Made by a program: the position numbers and the translations under genes
Notes under the pieces: generated by a model
Seen by the model: only the letters and a program-made list of their open reading frames with translations
Databases searched by the model: none
Told to the model about the DNA's origin: nothing
From: Tenodera sinensis
Taxonomy: Eukaryota; Arthropoda; Insecta; Mantodea; Mantidae
Direction of reading: 5' to 3'
Assembly (NCBI GenBank): GCA_030765045.1
Contig: CM060964.1
Span: forward strand, 319,367,513-319,431,512
DNA: 64,000 bases
Part shown: positions 13,340-24,702 of the stretch, in pieces
Layout: each line of letters begins with the position of its first letter
Numbering within the stretch: position 1 is the stretch's first letter

Positions 13340-13870
13340 CACTTAGACCCCATTCGCAATGAAAATTAAGCTTAAACCTAAAAACTGAATTATATGTATT
13401 GCAACGAAACCGTTCACAATGAATTTTCAATACACTTACATTAAATTAAGCAAATTCAGAAGTTTGCAAGTTCCAAATCTAATTAACTAGCCAATTAGAG
13501 AGCAATTGAATTCACGTGATTATTCTGCAATCTTACACCTGATTTTCCGTCGCCATGTGTTGACTCCTGTCTTTCTGTGTAAGATCATGGGCCAGGAATC
13601 ACTGGAATATCTATGAACGTAGCAACAAAACAAATTTGGTGGTGATGTTTTGTAACATTAACATCCTTTAACCGGGTAATCAGCTCTTATTTTGATGCGT
13701 GTACAGCCATGGAAAAAGTGACTGAGTGCATTGTGAGAGCAGAATACTTCTAAGCCCCACGTCGTGTTGCAACGCGGTTTACACAAGTCAATATTTCCAA
13801 TGTGCAGCTGAGTTTATTGATAGTCTGTTCCATATGTTATTGTCTGTCGGACACACAAACAGCCAGTTTG
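13340..13870 (+). mobile_element. 5' end of a TIR DNA transposon with start of its ORF
   Basis: The segment 13340-13705 is collinear with the left part of the MITE at 24703-25280. Both carry a CAATGAAAATTAAGC-like terminal motif, a second internal CCGTTCACAATGAA motif and the later CTGGAATATCTA block. From 13709 it continues into a plus-strand frame starting MEKVTECIVRAEYF, with a stop, then APRRVATRFTQVNISNVQ. This matches the minus-strand frame at 14955-15091. It looks like the 5' UTR and N-terminus of an autonomous element whose MITE derivative survives at 24.7 kb. Confidence 0.55.
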
Positions 13871-14324
13871 CTACTCCGCCCCTTTCTTTGTCAGGAACAA
13901 ATACAAATGCGAGTGAAGCCAGGGAAGGGTCCAGGAAAAGAATGAGCTAAGTCCAGTTTAATAAATTTTACAGGACATAAATATATCTTTTTAAATCCTT
14001 TTATGATCTTACAATTCTGTGATATTTACACTTACTTTGCAAAATTACAAAGTCTCAAGTAGTATTGTGTAAATGTATAATAATATTGCATAATTATTCA
14101 AACTTTTGATCTGCATGTTAAGAAGTGAGCAAGAATAATTCAGTCTATAAAAGAAGGGACTAAGTCCATTAATTCAAAGCAGTATAATTTTCGCTTCAGG
14201 CAATAGGAACACTGTCTCCTGGTATTTCTCACGAGAAAGGGATAGCAGGCTTGAAAATATAAAGCAGAATAAAATAGAACTTTATTTTAATCTACATCAT
14301 AGTAAAATAAAGAAGGTTTGGAGA
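13871..14324. other. Unassigned AT-rich DNA
   Basis: Nothing recognisable between the two halves of the inverted transposon fragments. Confidence 0.45.
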
Positions 14325-15091
14325 TCATCGCACAATCTTACTCATATAAGAAAACTCAGGCAGATCAAACTCTAGTCCATTGGATTCTTCAGCTGGATGA
14401 GCCGGGTTCAAAGCGGCAGTCTCCCATGCTCCATTATAGGTCGTCCTGAATTGATGAGCCTTGGTTGAGTTCTGTCTATGACGAGTTCTCTGACTGGACA
14501 GGTAGTAAACGGACACTTTTCTGCTTCAGGAATGCTGTTCATTGGCAAACATTTTAGATGTCGCTTCAACAACATTAAATGGTGGAGGTTTTGACCCAGT
14601 TGATATGAACCCTCTGTCCAGTTCTTCGGGACTTCTGTGTAAGCTTTTTGGTTTATAAGTCCTATGTTTTTATCACATTCCAAATAAGAATGTCCTCTTA
14701 TTGGAAATGTTACTTTCATAGTGTCTCTACTGTAGCCAATTTAATGGACTAAGCCTCTTATTTCCCTGTTTCATATGGACTGAGCTCTTTCTTTCCCTGT
14801 GCAAAACTCATTTACAGTATGACCGAGCTTATTTTTTTCCCACTTATAGTAGAAAATATTGGGTCTGTTCCATATTTTCATATACAGGTGAAAACATAAA
14901 AGATAAAAACAAAAACAAAAAATGGACTTTGCTCTTTCTTTTTCTAGACCCTTCATGTGGAACAGACTATCAATAAAATCAGGCTGCATGTTGGAAATAT
15001 CGACTTGCATAAATCGCGCTGCAACGCGACGTGGGACTTCGAAATAGTCTGCTCTTCTAATGCGCTCAATCATTTTTCCATGGCTGTACAA
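14325..15091 (-). pseudogene. DUF7869-like transposon protein pseudogene
   Basis: The minus strand carries, in order, an N-terminal piece at 14955-15091 (ERIRRADYFEVPRRVAARF then DISNMQPDFIDSLFHM), a degraded middle with stops, and a C-terminal piece starting at 14719 (TFPIRGHSYLECDKNIGLIN, then EVPKNW). After a frameshift, ELVIDRTQPRLI and FRTTYNGAWETAALNP follow. The FPIRGHSYLxCDxxxGxI block is typical of arthropod transposon-encoded proteins carrying a DUF7869/DDE-like domain. The ORF is broken by stops and frame changes. It lies inverted relative to the N-terminal copy at 13709-13870, so two copies of the same element have inserted or rearranged head to head. Confidence 0.5.
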
Positions 15092-15725
15092 ACTTCTTTG
15101 TCGTGTGCACTGTCCTTCGTAGGCTGCCCTATATGGTCAGCTGTTTCACACTTTCTGTTGGCTGCTGTTTAAGATTTCATTTGTCAGCCTTTTTTTCGTG
15201 TGGACAGACCTTTTTACGATGGACTTCATTGGTTCCAAAACGTTCCCATATGAGACCTTTAGACTCCCCAAGGTCTAACTCCTTAGATTTAATACAAATA
15301 TGAATACAAATTTAGCACAAATGTTTTGCTCATGTCAATCTCTACAGGCTCCCCTTTTATCTTCATTATGGACACCCAATATTCCAGTTCACACCTGTGC
15401 ATTAGTTATTCTGAAAAGACCTCGCTATGAGCCTTTCTCTTTCCAAGGTTAAATGCAGAATGGAGTTCCAGGCAATAACCATTATCTTCCTCGTTACGTT
15501 ATTATTACAGCAAGCAAAGTAAAAAGATAAAAGAGGCTGAAAACAAGAACATAATCCCCTACCAGGCATACCAACGGTGTGGATAAAAACAAATGTTCCT
15601 CAGCAATTACCTTATATAACAGGCACAAGCGACATATCGAGAGTGGAGTGGATAAAATGTCCATGTGATGGAATGCAAATTAATAAATCAGCGGTACTAA
15701 TAGAAAGAGACGGATTCCCATACCA
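15092..15725. other. Unassigned DNA
   Basis: No domains or repeats recognised before the mariner terminus at 15726. Confidence 0.45.
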
Positions 15726-16398
15726 TACGAGGGCAACTCGAGAAGTAAGGCCCGATGTTTTATTCACATCAAACCATCGTAATAGCTGCAAAATCGTTTT
15801 ATTTAATCCCTTACACCTTTCTCAATCTTTCTACACTACACAGTTGTCATATTGGTTTAAACATTTGTCGTAACGTAGTAAAAGCTTTTATATACCGACG
15901 TCATAGAAGTCTGCCGCCTGTGAGGATAACCAGTCGTTGGATAGGCAGTGGAAATCGTCAATCGCCGGTCTTCATGGATCTTTTCCTCCGCGGTATTGCC
16001 CAAATCTTTTGTGATCATTGATGGCCGACCTGATCACGGTTCATTATGGACATTGCCCCGTCCGGCCTTGAAAACTTTCACAAATTTACGCACTTTGCTG
16101 TCACTCATCGCATTGGAACCATACACTTCACTGATCTGTCGCTAAATATCTGCTGCTGTAAAGTTTCTTGCTCTCAAAAACCGAATCACAGACCGTATTT
16201 TACAGTCGGAGGGGCCATCGTTTGTTTTAAACATTTTGAAGCGACACTATGAATAGCACACTCCAACACTACCAATGCAAATGGCATCGTTTTACGCGTA
16301 AGGCATGCCGGGAGTCAATGCGCATGCGCGTTTCAATGTTCGCGCGAAATCCGACGAGCTACGGCGACTGGGACCTTACTTTCTGAATTACCTTCGTA
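15726..16398 (-). mobile_element. Deleted mariner element with both TIRs
   Basis: The left end TACGAGGGCAACTCGAGAAG and the reverse complement of the right end, TACGAAGGTAATTCAGAAAG, form imperfect terminal inverted repeats of about 28 bp with TA at the borders. Both run on into GTAAGG. The total length of 673 bp is about half of an intact mariner (about 1.3 kb). The transposase remnant is described separately. Confidence 0.85.
15745..16238 (-). pseudogene. Mariner transposase pseudogene, internally deleted
   Basis: Read from 16233 leftward, one frame gives MFKTNDGPSDCKIRSVIRFL, RARNFTAADI, a stop, RQISEVYGSNAMSDSKVRKF, VKVFKAGRGNVHNEP, a stop, then SGRPSMITKDLGNTAEEKI and HEDRRLTIS. This is the N-terminal double helix-turn-helix DNA-binding region of a mariner transposase, ending in the GRPS linker. 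The catalytic D,D34D domain is deleted. The frame near 15745-15900 resumes with weak similarity to the extreme C-terminus (RRYIKAFTTLRQMFKPI). Two stops plus the deletion make it inactive; the TIRs could still be mobilised in trans if a related transposase exists. Confidence 0.8.
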
Positions 16399-16949
16399 TA
16401 TTCTTTTAAAATGCTTATCTTGAACTCTAAGCAAACGAATGGATGCAATGAAAGCTTTTCGCACTCTTCTACAAACTATTGTATTACAAAAGCTTGTTCT
16501 TCCATCCGCTTCTTGGTAATCGATAATTCATTACCCATTTACACCTTCGTTATAGGTAAAAGGGTACAATAGGTTAAACTATAGTCAGTTTTAAAACGCT
16601 GATCGCTATGATATCGCTTTCAATTTTTATGTTCTTTGAATGATCACGAGAAAAAAATGAGTTATTACATTCTCATGGCTTTCTCTGCCCTCCATCATTT
16701 ATTAGTGGGCATACAAACTATTCTTACTAGAGCTTATTTTTCTAGCTGCTTTATTTTATTACAGACAAGCCTTTGCAGAAATAGCTACGAGTACATTCAT
16801 ATTTCGTCAGGGTTGAAAGGGAACAACGACAGTCAGGTGTTTAAGGACTGCTGCCCTTAAAAGCCCACACTGTTTCCATGCAATTGCGAAAGGCAACTGA
16901 AAATCGACACGACTTTAAAAGAAATACAAAAGCATTGAACAAACCAAAC
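16399..16949. other. Unassigned DNA
   Basis: Nothing recognisable; a 74-codon plus-strand frame at 16636 matches no family I know. Confidence 0.45.
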
Positions 16950-17457
16950 CACTAATAAAGGATATCTCGGAAATGCCTTGTGCTACAAATAGGTTATTTG
17001 AAATAAAGTGTGTGTTTTAAAGAGATTTACATTCCTTGTGCAGTGCATTTTCGTCTATTGCTTAATATTTATCGGTTAAACCTGACTATCCAAAATGTCT
17101 TGCGAATGAAAAGAACTTCACATGCTAATCCCAGAAAATTCAAGATATACATTTCATTTCTCATAAAAATATCTTATATGTTAATTAAAATAGCTAAAGC
17201 CACTTTGAGCAAGCCAAAATCTCGAAAAATTGCTCATGTTTAGAGTGAGGAGATTTTCTTGAAAATGTTCATGTTGCATCCTTAGAAGAGTTTGGTTTAT
17301 GACCAACTTTTCGTTTTTGAGTTATACTGTTCATATACACACATTATGGTCATACAACGCACCTTTTTCAGAAAGTACATTTTTAGGTTCATGGAGTCTT
17401 AAAACATATATTTCCGGTGAAATGCGACATCACATTTTTGGAAGGAGTACTAATACA
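16950..17457 (+). mobile_element. Repeat family 1, diverged 3' part
   Basis: Collinear with family 1 from GGATATCTCGGAAATG through AAATTCAAGATATACATTTC, TTTTTGAGTTATACTGTTCA and ATATATTTCCGGTGAAAT. The simple-repeat site holds only ATACACACATTATGG, and the terminal GTAGAGAAAGT is missing. More diverged than other copies, so probably an older insertion. Confidence 0.65.
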
Positions 17458-17459
17458 GT

Positions 17460-17870
17460 GGTGGCGGCCGCATATCAAAGGGGGCTGCAAGTAAGCCACC
17501 TCACACCACTAGTGGCTGGACTACGCGTGACCATGTTGGTTAAGAACAAAGGCCGATTACAGACAGTTCAAGAAGCTCCGAATGCCGAAGCTTCGCGAAA
17601 CACAGTTTTCCAGAAAATCGCGGGACCTGATTATCGGCTATATAAACGAGTCGGCACGGACAATCAGTTTAGTTAGTGAGAGTGTCCAGTCAGTTTTAAA
17701 CAGTTAATTGTGAGAGCAATATGTGAAAAGCTGTGTAGCGTTTGCTTGGTGTCAAGATTACGATACAACAGAACTATGAGTTGCAAGGTCACGAGTTGAT
17801 ACTGTGATTCAGTTTTAGAGGAAATAATGTGACATAAAAGGTAACTGGACTTGTCATTTATAACAGTGGT
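17460..17870 (+). mobile_element. Putative LTR of a Gypsy-like retrotransposon
   Basis: The region just upstream of a primer-binding-like site contains a promoter-like TATA (CTATATAAACGAGTCGGC) followed by an insect-initiator-like TCAGTTTAGTTAGTG at 17663-17678. I place the LTR between about 17460 and 17866, but no second copy of the LTR is in the window, so both edges are uncertain. Confidence 0.4.
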
Positions 17871-17884
17871 GTCAGGAGTGCGGC
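17867..17884 (+). promoter_or_regulatory. Primer-binding-site-like motif TGGTGTCAGGAGTGCGG
   Basis: TGGTGTCAGGAGTGCGG directly follows the putative LTR. Many animal Gypsy-type elements carry a TGGTGTCAGAAGTGGG-like tract at this place, complementary to a tRNA 3' end. It lies 13 bp before the first gag-like start codon. Confidence 0.5.
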
Positions 17885-17896
17885 GTAAACACCGCG

Positions 17897-18168
17897 ATGG
17901 AGGAAATACTTCAAACATTAAGTGAAATGAAAAAATGTAAAATCCAGAATGGACAAGATGGGAGGCGAAATTACAGCTACAAACTTCACGATGAAAGAAA
18001 TGGAGACGGAGGCGAAGATCGAATCCGGGATGGAGAAGTTAAAGACGGTGCTATCGGCGAAGATTGGAGGGGAACAACCGGAGGCGAAGAAAGACGTGGA
18101 AGAACTCGGGGGGAAGATGAAAGACTTTGGCCAACGTGTTAACGCCCTGGAGGACGAGACCTTTTGAT
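17897..18168 (+). pseudogene. Gag-like coiled-coil N-terminus, frameshifted
   Basis: ATG at 17897 opens MEEILQTLSEMKKCK. The lysine/glutamate-rich helix pattern then continues in the frame starting at 17949 (ITATNFTMKEMETEAKIESG, MEKLKTVLSAKIGGEQPEAK, KDVEELGGKMKDFGQRVNAL) and stops at 18165. This resembles the N-terminal coiled coil of insect Gypsy-type Gag proteins, which assemble the capsid-like particle. Pol is absent: after the stop the sequence becomes AT-rich with a polyadenylation-like AATAAAG at about 18387. The element is a truncated or large-deletion derivative. The retrotransposon call rests on context (TATA, PBS-like site, coiled coil). Confidence 0.45.
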
Positions 18169-18673
18169 ACATGCGATGGTCGTGTGTGTTACCTGCTGCT
18201 ATTTCTCTCAAAATGGCTGCCAACTATCCGGTAGGACGAAACCAGTTGATTATGAGCATTGTTTAGCTTTAAATGTAAAACTTAATTACTAACTTTATTA
18301 GTTTACAATTTATTGTCTTAATTGTATTTATTATTTTATTACTATGTATTGTACGTTATACTTGGGTCCATTTTGGACTGTATCTAATAAAGAAAAGCTA
18401 ACTCATGTAATGTTGATTCATTGTTCACCCCACAGTCCATAACTATACAGTGAACATTTGCCCTTACTGAAATGTGCCTGTACTTTAATGAAGAGGTGGA
18501 ATGGCCTATGTGCAAAATGTTTCACCGGAAAGCTTTTACACAAAAATAGGATTCAAAATGTGTCTGATTTTTCTCACCATATGCAATAGGTTATTAAGGC
18601 AGCTAGATGAACAAATATTAATGCTACATCAGCTCCTCCTTTCCAACACTTAATTTAAGTTGTAAATACTTAC

Positions 18674-18827
18674 GACCAGCCTGGATGACGAGTATCCTGC
18701 GACCGTGCTGATCTCTGGTGGGCAGTACCGTTAGAACCTCCTGAAGGAAGATGTTCCTTTCCTTGCTCGGCATCAGGCCATCGTACAACTGAGGATTCTT
18801 CAATCTAAATTTGTAAAAGCGTTTCAT
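18674..18827 (-). CDS. CRAL-TRIO (alpha-tocopherol-transfer-protein-like) internal exon
   Basis: Minus-strand exon of 154 bp with acceptor TTCTTGTGTTACAG just before it and donor GTAAGT just after. It encodes 51 residues plus one base: MKRFYKFRLKNPQLYDGLMP, SKERNIFLQE, VLTVLPTRDQHGRRILVIQA, G. This matches the end of the CRAL-TRIO N-terminal helical domain (hydrophobic helix ending in a HP/NP-like turn) and the first strands of the lipid-binding domain (VLPxRDQxGRRxLV) in insect alpha-TTP-like proteins. These are cytosolic carriers of small hydrophobic ligands. The exon follows in phase from the exon at 26217-26311 (AFDL then MKRFY). The next exon should encode a KW(N/D)P-type turn and was not found at lower coordinates. 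No stop or frameshift is present, so it looks functional. Confidence 0.85.
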
Positions 18828-19328
18828 CTGTAACACAAGAAATTACCAGTGATAATAGAATAGGGATGTCAAGAAAAACTCCAAGAATAACTTGTGATTT
18901 TCGTGGTACGGGATAAATTTCAGAAAATACCTTGTTGCAACAAGAGGCAACAGATCGACTTCCCTTATGCACCTACACAATTACGAAGTACAGGGCTTTC
19001 GTTTGGACACATAGCTGTATTACGGGGAATTACTTATCCTGCACTGCACTTTTTCTTACCGGGTTTGCTTCCCTCCACTTACGCACCTCTCGTGTGTCAA
19101 CTACTCACTTGACGCGAAGTTTTTGAACAGAGATTGACAAGTTGTGAGATCACGTATTTCAGTGTTGTAATGTAGTAGTGCTAATATATACACTTTGCTT
19201 CGAAGCATTTCTGGAAAAATGTATAAAGATAAAGAAGAAAATAGAAAGACACGCGGTTTTATACGAATAATGTACAGAGAAGATATGAAAGTAAGTTGTA
19301 GCAGAGAAAGTCGTGTTATTGTATCACA

Positions 19329-20150
<822 letters not shown>

Positions 20151-20224
20151 ATTACCGGTAAACTTAAATATCCTAATTAAAGTACTAAGGGATAGTTCCT
20201 ACAGTATAGGTTTTTTCTTACAAA

Positions 20225-20820
20225 TGGGAAGCTACGCCACTGTTCCACCTCTATCACTTTGTAACGTGCGGTGTAGGGCTGCCTGTGGCACACCTTGATT
20301 GTCCGCGCTACTTTCGTGAGCGCCAGTCAAGTGGCCTGGGTTCTACACTCCGCTCAATTTTGGGCGACGACCCAGTGTCTGCAGCCAAGGAACAAATTGG
20401 GCTTGATCAGGAAGCATAACTTCCTTTTTAGTTTTCGGAGCGTTTTAATTTTCTAAGATTTCACTTCTAGTATTTTAAACCTCTTATGCTTTACCTTTTA
20501 ATGTTTTAAGGTTTAATATTTTAACGTTATGTTTTAGATTTCACATTTTATTCGTATTAGTTAATGGGTGTTTCCTATTTTAAAGCTAGCACTCTCATAA
20601 TTTACCCTTTGATGTTTTTTCCTGTTTACGTTTTTAGTTGAGTTTTAGCTTACATCTTTTAGCCAGATAACTTTGTGAGTGTTTTGGATTTTAAATTTTG
20701 ACCTCGGGCCCAAATGACCTAGCTGCCCTTAAAATCAACTCACTCACTCACTCACTCACTCACTCACTCACTCACTCACTCACTCACTCACTCACTCACT
20801 CACTCACTCACTCACTCACG
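20225..20820 (+). mobile_element. 3' end of a non-LTR retrotransposon with (TCAC)n tail
   Basis: An ORF tail (described separately) stops at 20419. It is followed by a T-rich 3' UTR, the end block GACCTCGGGCCCAAATGACC then TAGCTGCCCTTAAAATCAAC, and a (TCAC)n tail at 20737-20819. The same end block plus tail recurs in reverse orientation at 25798-25945, so this is a defined LINE 3' terminus whose tail is a tetranucleotide rather than poly(A). Confidence 0.7.
20261..20419 (+). pseudogene. C-terminal tail of LINE ORF2
   Basis: A continuous frame ends VAHLDCPRYFRERQSSGLGS, TLRSILGDDPVSAAKEQIGL, DQEA and a stop at 20417-20419. The H-L-x-(E/D)-C-P-x-Y/F signature followed by LRxxLGDDP and a short helix is typical of the zinc-knuckle-like tail after the RNase H or RT domain of arthropod LINEs of the I/R1/LOA kind. 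The RT and endonuclease are missing, as expected for a 5'-truncated insertion. The exact clade cannot be fixed from 50 residues. Confidence 0.55.
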
Positions 20821-20957
20821 TTGCAATCCGCTCCCATATCCTGGAAGCATGTAGATGACGGGGCTCCATTTTGAGCATCGCTGGATATGGTTTTCTTATT
20901 TCGGTTCCAAGTGAATCTTAGTTTACTCTAAGATGCAACCATTTTTATGTAAGTACC

Positions 20958-21190
20958 TTTCAGGGTCAAGGCCCACCGCCCAGTCGCTGCATCCACCACC
21001 TCTGCCCACCACAGGCGTCATAAGTGGAGTGTAGTACGGGAGGGTGGTACGTGGTCAGCACCCCGATCCCTCCCCGCCGGTTATGCAGTATACATAACCA
21101 GGGTCACTACTTTTGTCCCTCGGGGACTTTATGAGGCTGAGGACAAAAGCGGGAATCGAACCCATGTCTTCCGCCTGATAAGTAGCAGAG
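20958..21190 (-). mobile_element. SINE-C copy, diverged
   Basis: Shares with the copy at 21665 the order CAAGGCCCACCGCCCAGTCG, GGCGTCATAAGTGGAGTGTA, GGGAGGGTGGTACGTGGTCA and GCCGGTTATGCAG. It ends in GCGGGAATCGAACCCATGTC, the complement of a tRNA-like B box. Reverse orientation. Confidence 0.65.
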
Positions 21191-21664
21191 AGCAATGTTG
21201 ATTAATCTGTAAAATGTTTAAGATATATTCATAATTTGTTGAAGAATGGATAGATAAAGTAACGTGAATTTAACACATTGTGCAATGAAACTTTAAATTG
21301 AAGACATCCTCAGCAAAATAATCAGTGTTCACGACACTTGCGACATATTGTAAGGAAGTATTGTGCAAAACACTTAATTTGACTTGCTGTGGGGTTTATT
21401 ATTTCCTATTGAATGGTAATGAGTGAGTAATGCTTTAATATGCGCTGCCCTACTTTTACTAATATTGTAAACAATAATGAGCTCAATAAAAAGCAGTTAC
21501 TTTATGGACGGTGGACACCTGAATGGCAGGTTACCACATAGTAGTCTCGGACACCTTCATAAAAATACTCAACTTGAATATTAACCGACCTAGTTCATAT
21601 GTATCGGTTCCAATATCTTTTAACCACATGGTGCGTATATAATATACCTTATAAAAGTAAAAGT

Positions 21665-22016
21665 AAACCCCAGCGCAACAGCCCATGAAGGGCCAAGGCT
21701 TTCCGCCCAGCCGCTGCGTCTCCTACCTCGGCCCTACAGGCGTCATTGGTAGGGTGCAGTACTGGAGGGTGGGGCATGGTCAGAGCCCCGAACCCTCCCG
21801 GCCAGTTGTGCGGCCTTCTCGGCCTGGGGCCGCTATTTCTCCATCAAGTAGCTTCTCAATTGGCCCTACACCCGGGGACCTAGCAAGGCTGAGTGCACCC
21901 CGTGCCAGACCTCCCAGTGGGGAAACATCCCCATGCTGGTACCGTGGATCGAACCCGGGTCCCCCGTGCCAGAGGCAAGCGCGCTACCAATTGCGCTACG
22001 GAGGCGGTCATGAAAG
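21665..22016 (-). mobile_element. SINE-C (tRNA-derived) copy
   Basis: On the minus strand the head reads CGCCTCCGTAGCGCAATTGG (A-box region), then ACCCGGGTTCGATCCACGGT (B box). The body with CCGGCCGAGAAGGCCGCACA-like blocks follows and ends in a short A-rich 3' end at about 21665. Collinear with the copy at 37376-37725. No complete tRNA cloverleaf is predicted by eye, so it is a SINE rather than a tRNA gene. Confidence 0.75.
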
Positions 22017-22066
22017 TGTTATCTTTTTTTTTTCTGGTACGAATTTTTAGCAAATTACTATGCTAT

Positions 22067-22236
22067 TATAGCTAGAGATTTCTTCCGGGCCTAAAAGCCG
22101 TGGTCTGTTGAACCTTCGCCGAGAAGATTAGGACCACGCCACCGATGATGTCCATCATAGCTGTGGACGAAACGTCTGGACCTCTAAGCTCCAGCAGACC
22201 AAGGCTTTTAAGCCCGGAGAAAAATCTCTAGCTATA
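22067..22236 (+). mobile_element. 170 bp foldback element with hammerhead-like core
   Basis: Arms of about 41 nt (22067-22107 and 22195-22236) are near-perfect inverted repeats: TATAGCTAGAGATTT...CCGGGC...AAAAGCC...GGTCTG. The centre contains CCGATGA at 22142-22148, a GTCC/GGAC stem with an 11-nt loop (22150-22168) and GAAAC at 22169-22173. This arrangement resembles the CUGAUGA / stem II / GAAA core of a hammerhead ribozyme, but stem III and the cleavage triplet are not convincingly present. Similar cores occur in Penelope-like retroelements (family knowledge). Confidence 0.55.
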
Positions 22237-22239
22237 ATT

Positions 22240-24700
22240 CTGACTCCGACCGTGAAAACTTCCGAATACTCATTGCTATGTTATTGTTATATTTATTTAG
22301 TTTTAACATAAAGTCTATTTCTTGGCCAAATATGTCACATGCCAGACGCAACACATACATTTTTACAAAAATAAATAAAATCGGTGTCAAGCATGAGCGA
22401 TAATGAGGAATGAATGCATAGTTTCCCACACGTTTACTATATTTCGAAGTAAATGACAATGGAATTTGATTAGTTTATCTGTTATTTTCAAAACGAAGCA
22501 ATTTAATATCCTAGTCACTAGAACCTATCGCAGGAATGGGCACAAGAGGAGAGGTAGCGATTGAACTTGCCTTACCCACCCAATATTCTCTTGCCGAGTG
22601 ACGAAGGTTGTTTTGATACAACAAGCGCACTGGTGGCTTAGTTCCACCTGCGTGGTACTAATAATTTCTACCCTGTTATTGACTATTTTGTTTATATTAA
22701 ACATATTTTACATACAGTAATTGTCACAGTCGCCTACCTTGATTACCAAATTACATAGTTTATAATCTTCCTTTATTTTATGCACATAATGTTCTTTTGC
22801 TGCCTTATAATTAACTTACTAAATTGTTTCTCTTTCACAATAAATAAAGCAGTAAAGTTCCATTGTTATTTAGCCTTAAAGTATTTTAAAACTACACAAT
22901 CAACATAAAAAATTGTTTGGTTCTAAACTCAATATTTGTTAAACATTTGAACACGAAATACAATAGTTTATATTAAATAAACTAATAAGAAACTAAACCA
23001 ATAAAAAGTATAACCATATCGCCCATTTTATATGTTTACAAATACGAGTATTCAGAAAGTACCTTTTGAAATTTTAAAAAAATACCTGTAAAGATCACTA
23101 AAGTTTGCTTTATGCTTCTGATCAAAGTGGCTTTTGATATTGTAACGCTTTATATTTGCAAATTGAAATCAGCATATTAAAAGCAAACATTCCTGTTTTT
23201 GTAACTTACAAAAAATTCTCTCTGCCACTCATGAAACAGATGTCCCGAGGAAGTCATGCTCGCCACTGAATGAGACCTGTCGGAAGTTGAATAGCAGTGA
23301 AGGGGAGGGATGGCAGGTGGAGTGAAGCAAGAACGCGTTTCAATGTAGTGGTCCTTTTGAGCCGATTTTGCCCATGCCTGACCTATCGTTATCAAAATAT
23401 ATAATAATATTGATGAAGCATGCAACTAATGTAAATAAAAACTTTAAACAGGAAAAACAAACAAATGAATGCCACATTGCATATATCAACACACCACTTC
23501 ACTTGGCTAATACCAAAACAACTACGCTACTCGCTTTACAGGCAGAATGTGAAGTTTGTGGAACTTCTTATTCTACTTTGCTAATGTGTATTCCCATACC
23601 TTTTCTACACCCTAAATGCGTTACCTCATTTAGGAGTGTTTGTTATATGTATACTTTAATACAATCGTAGAAGATAATTATGTTTAATGGACATTTGGAT
23701 TCTCATCTGTTAATGTGACAGTTAAAATAAGGGCGGGGCGACCTAATGAGTGGAAAATATGTTTACCTCCACTTCCCGGTGATTAAATAACTTACTAACA
23801 AAGACTTTGCTACTTTTGGTCTGTTGTTGTTTCAACTGCTATTCCTTTTTTTTTTTTCTTTTTTTTTATGTTTATAACAAAAAGAGAAGACAGCTCTAAT
23901 TTATAATATTAGCAGCTTTACTTTCCATTATTACATACAACACATTGTTTTTTCATATACCTCCTGTCATTCCAGCACATTTTATTGTTAAAAAGGAAGT
24001 GTTTTCATCTCTCAGTACCGTAAAACTAGGTAAATTCGGCTCATTTTTTCAACGTTTTTGACAATTTCGGTATGAAGATGTTGACTAAAATTCTTAATTA
24101 ACTTTGAGAAGATTCCTTGATGTCTGTCGCACCTTTATCATACAGAAAATAATTTCTATGTGTATTATTGTTTATTACATAAAATATTGAAATATGGCCG
24201 AAGCATCCTAGAAAACAGCCTAACTTCGGCCACGAAAAAGATATAGTGGAAAAACAAAATTAGACTTGCCTGTGTTTACTTTGGCCGCTATAAATGCATT
24301 GTTTAATCCTGTACTTGTTTTGAAACGAAAGTTGCGTTAAAAATTAAATAAATTCAATACTAAATGCTGTATTTTTTTTTTTTCTTCTTTCAAGCTTCAT
24401 CATACAAGAAAATAATTTTACGCCAACACTGTTTTTAAAATAAACTTATTTATCAGTTTGGTCATTTCTTAAATCTCCCCCTGATTTGTTTTAAAAGATG
24501 TAATTGTCTGTAATATTTCTGAAAATAAAGCTTCTACGTCTTATACGAAGAGATGGTTGCAGTTCCCTCACAAACTGATTCTTCTACATGTTACACACGT
24601 CCTCGTCTGGGGGAAGAGGGATTTTTTAACTACCCTTAGCAGAGTCTTGAATTATAAAAGTCTGTTTCATAATACAATAAATGAAAACCAACGTTAAAGA
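22240..24700. other. Unassigned AT-rich intronic DNA
   Basis: No domains, tRNA boxes or family members were seen on either strand. It contains several homopolymer T runs (about 23846-23868, 24370-24383). Confidence 0.45.
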
Positions 24701-24702
24701 CT

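Noticed and set aside
21685..22050. 121-codon plus-strand frame
   Set aside because: Lies entirely in a SINE-C read antisense. The 133-codon frame at 37358 is the same artefact.
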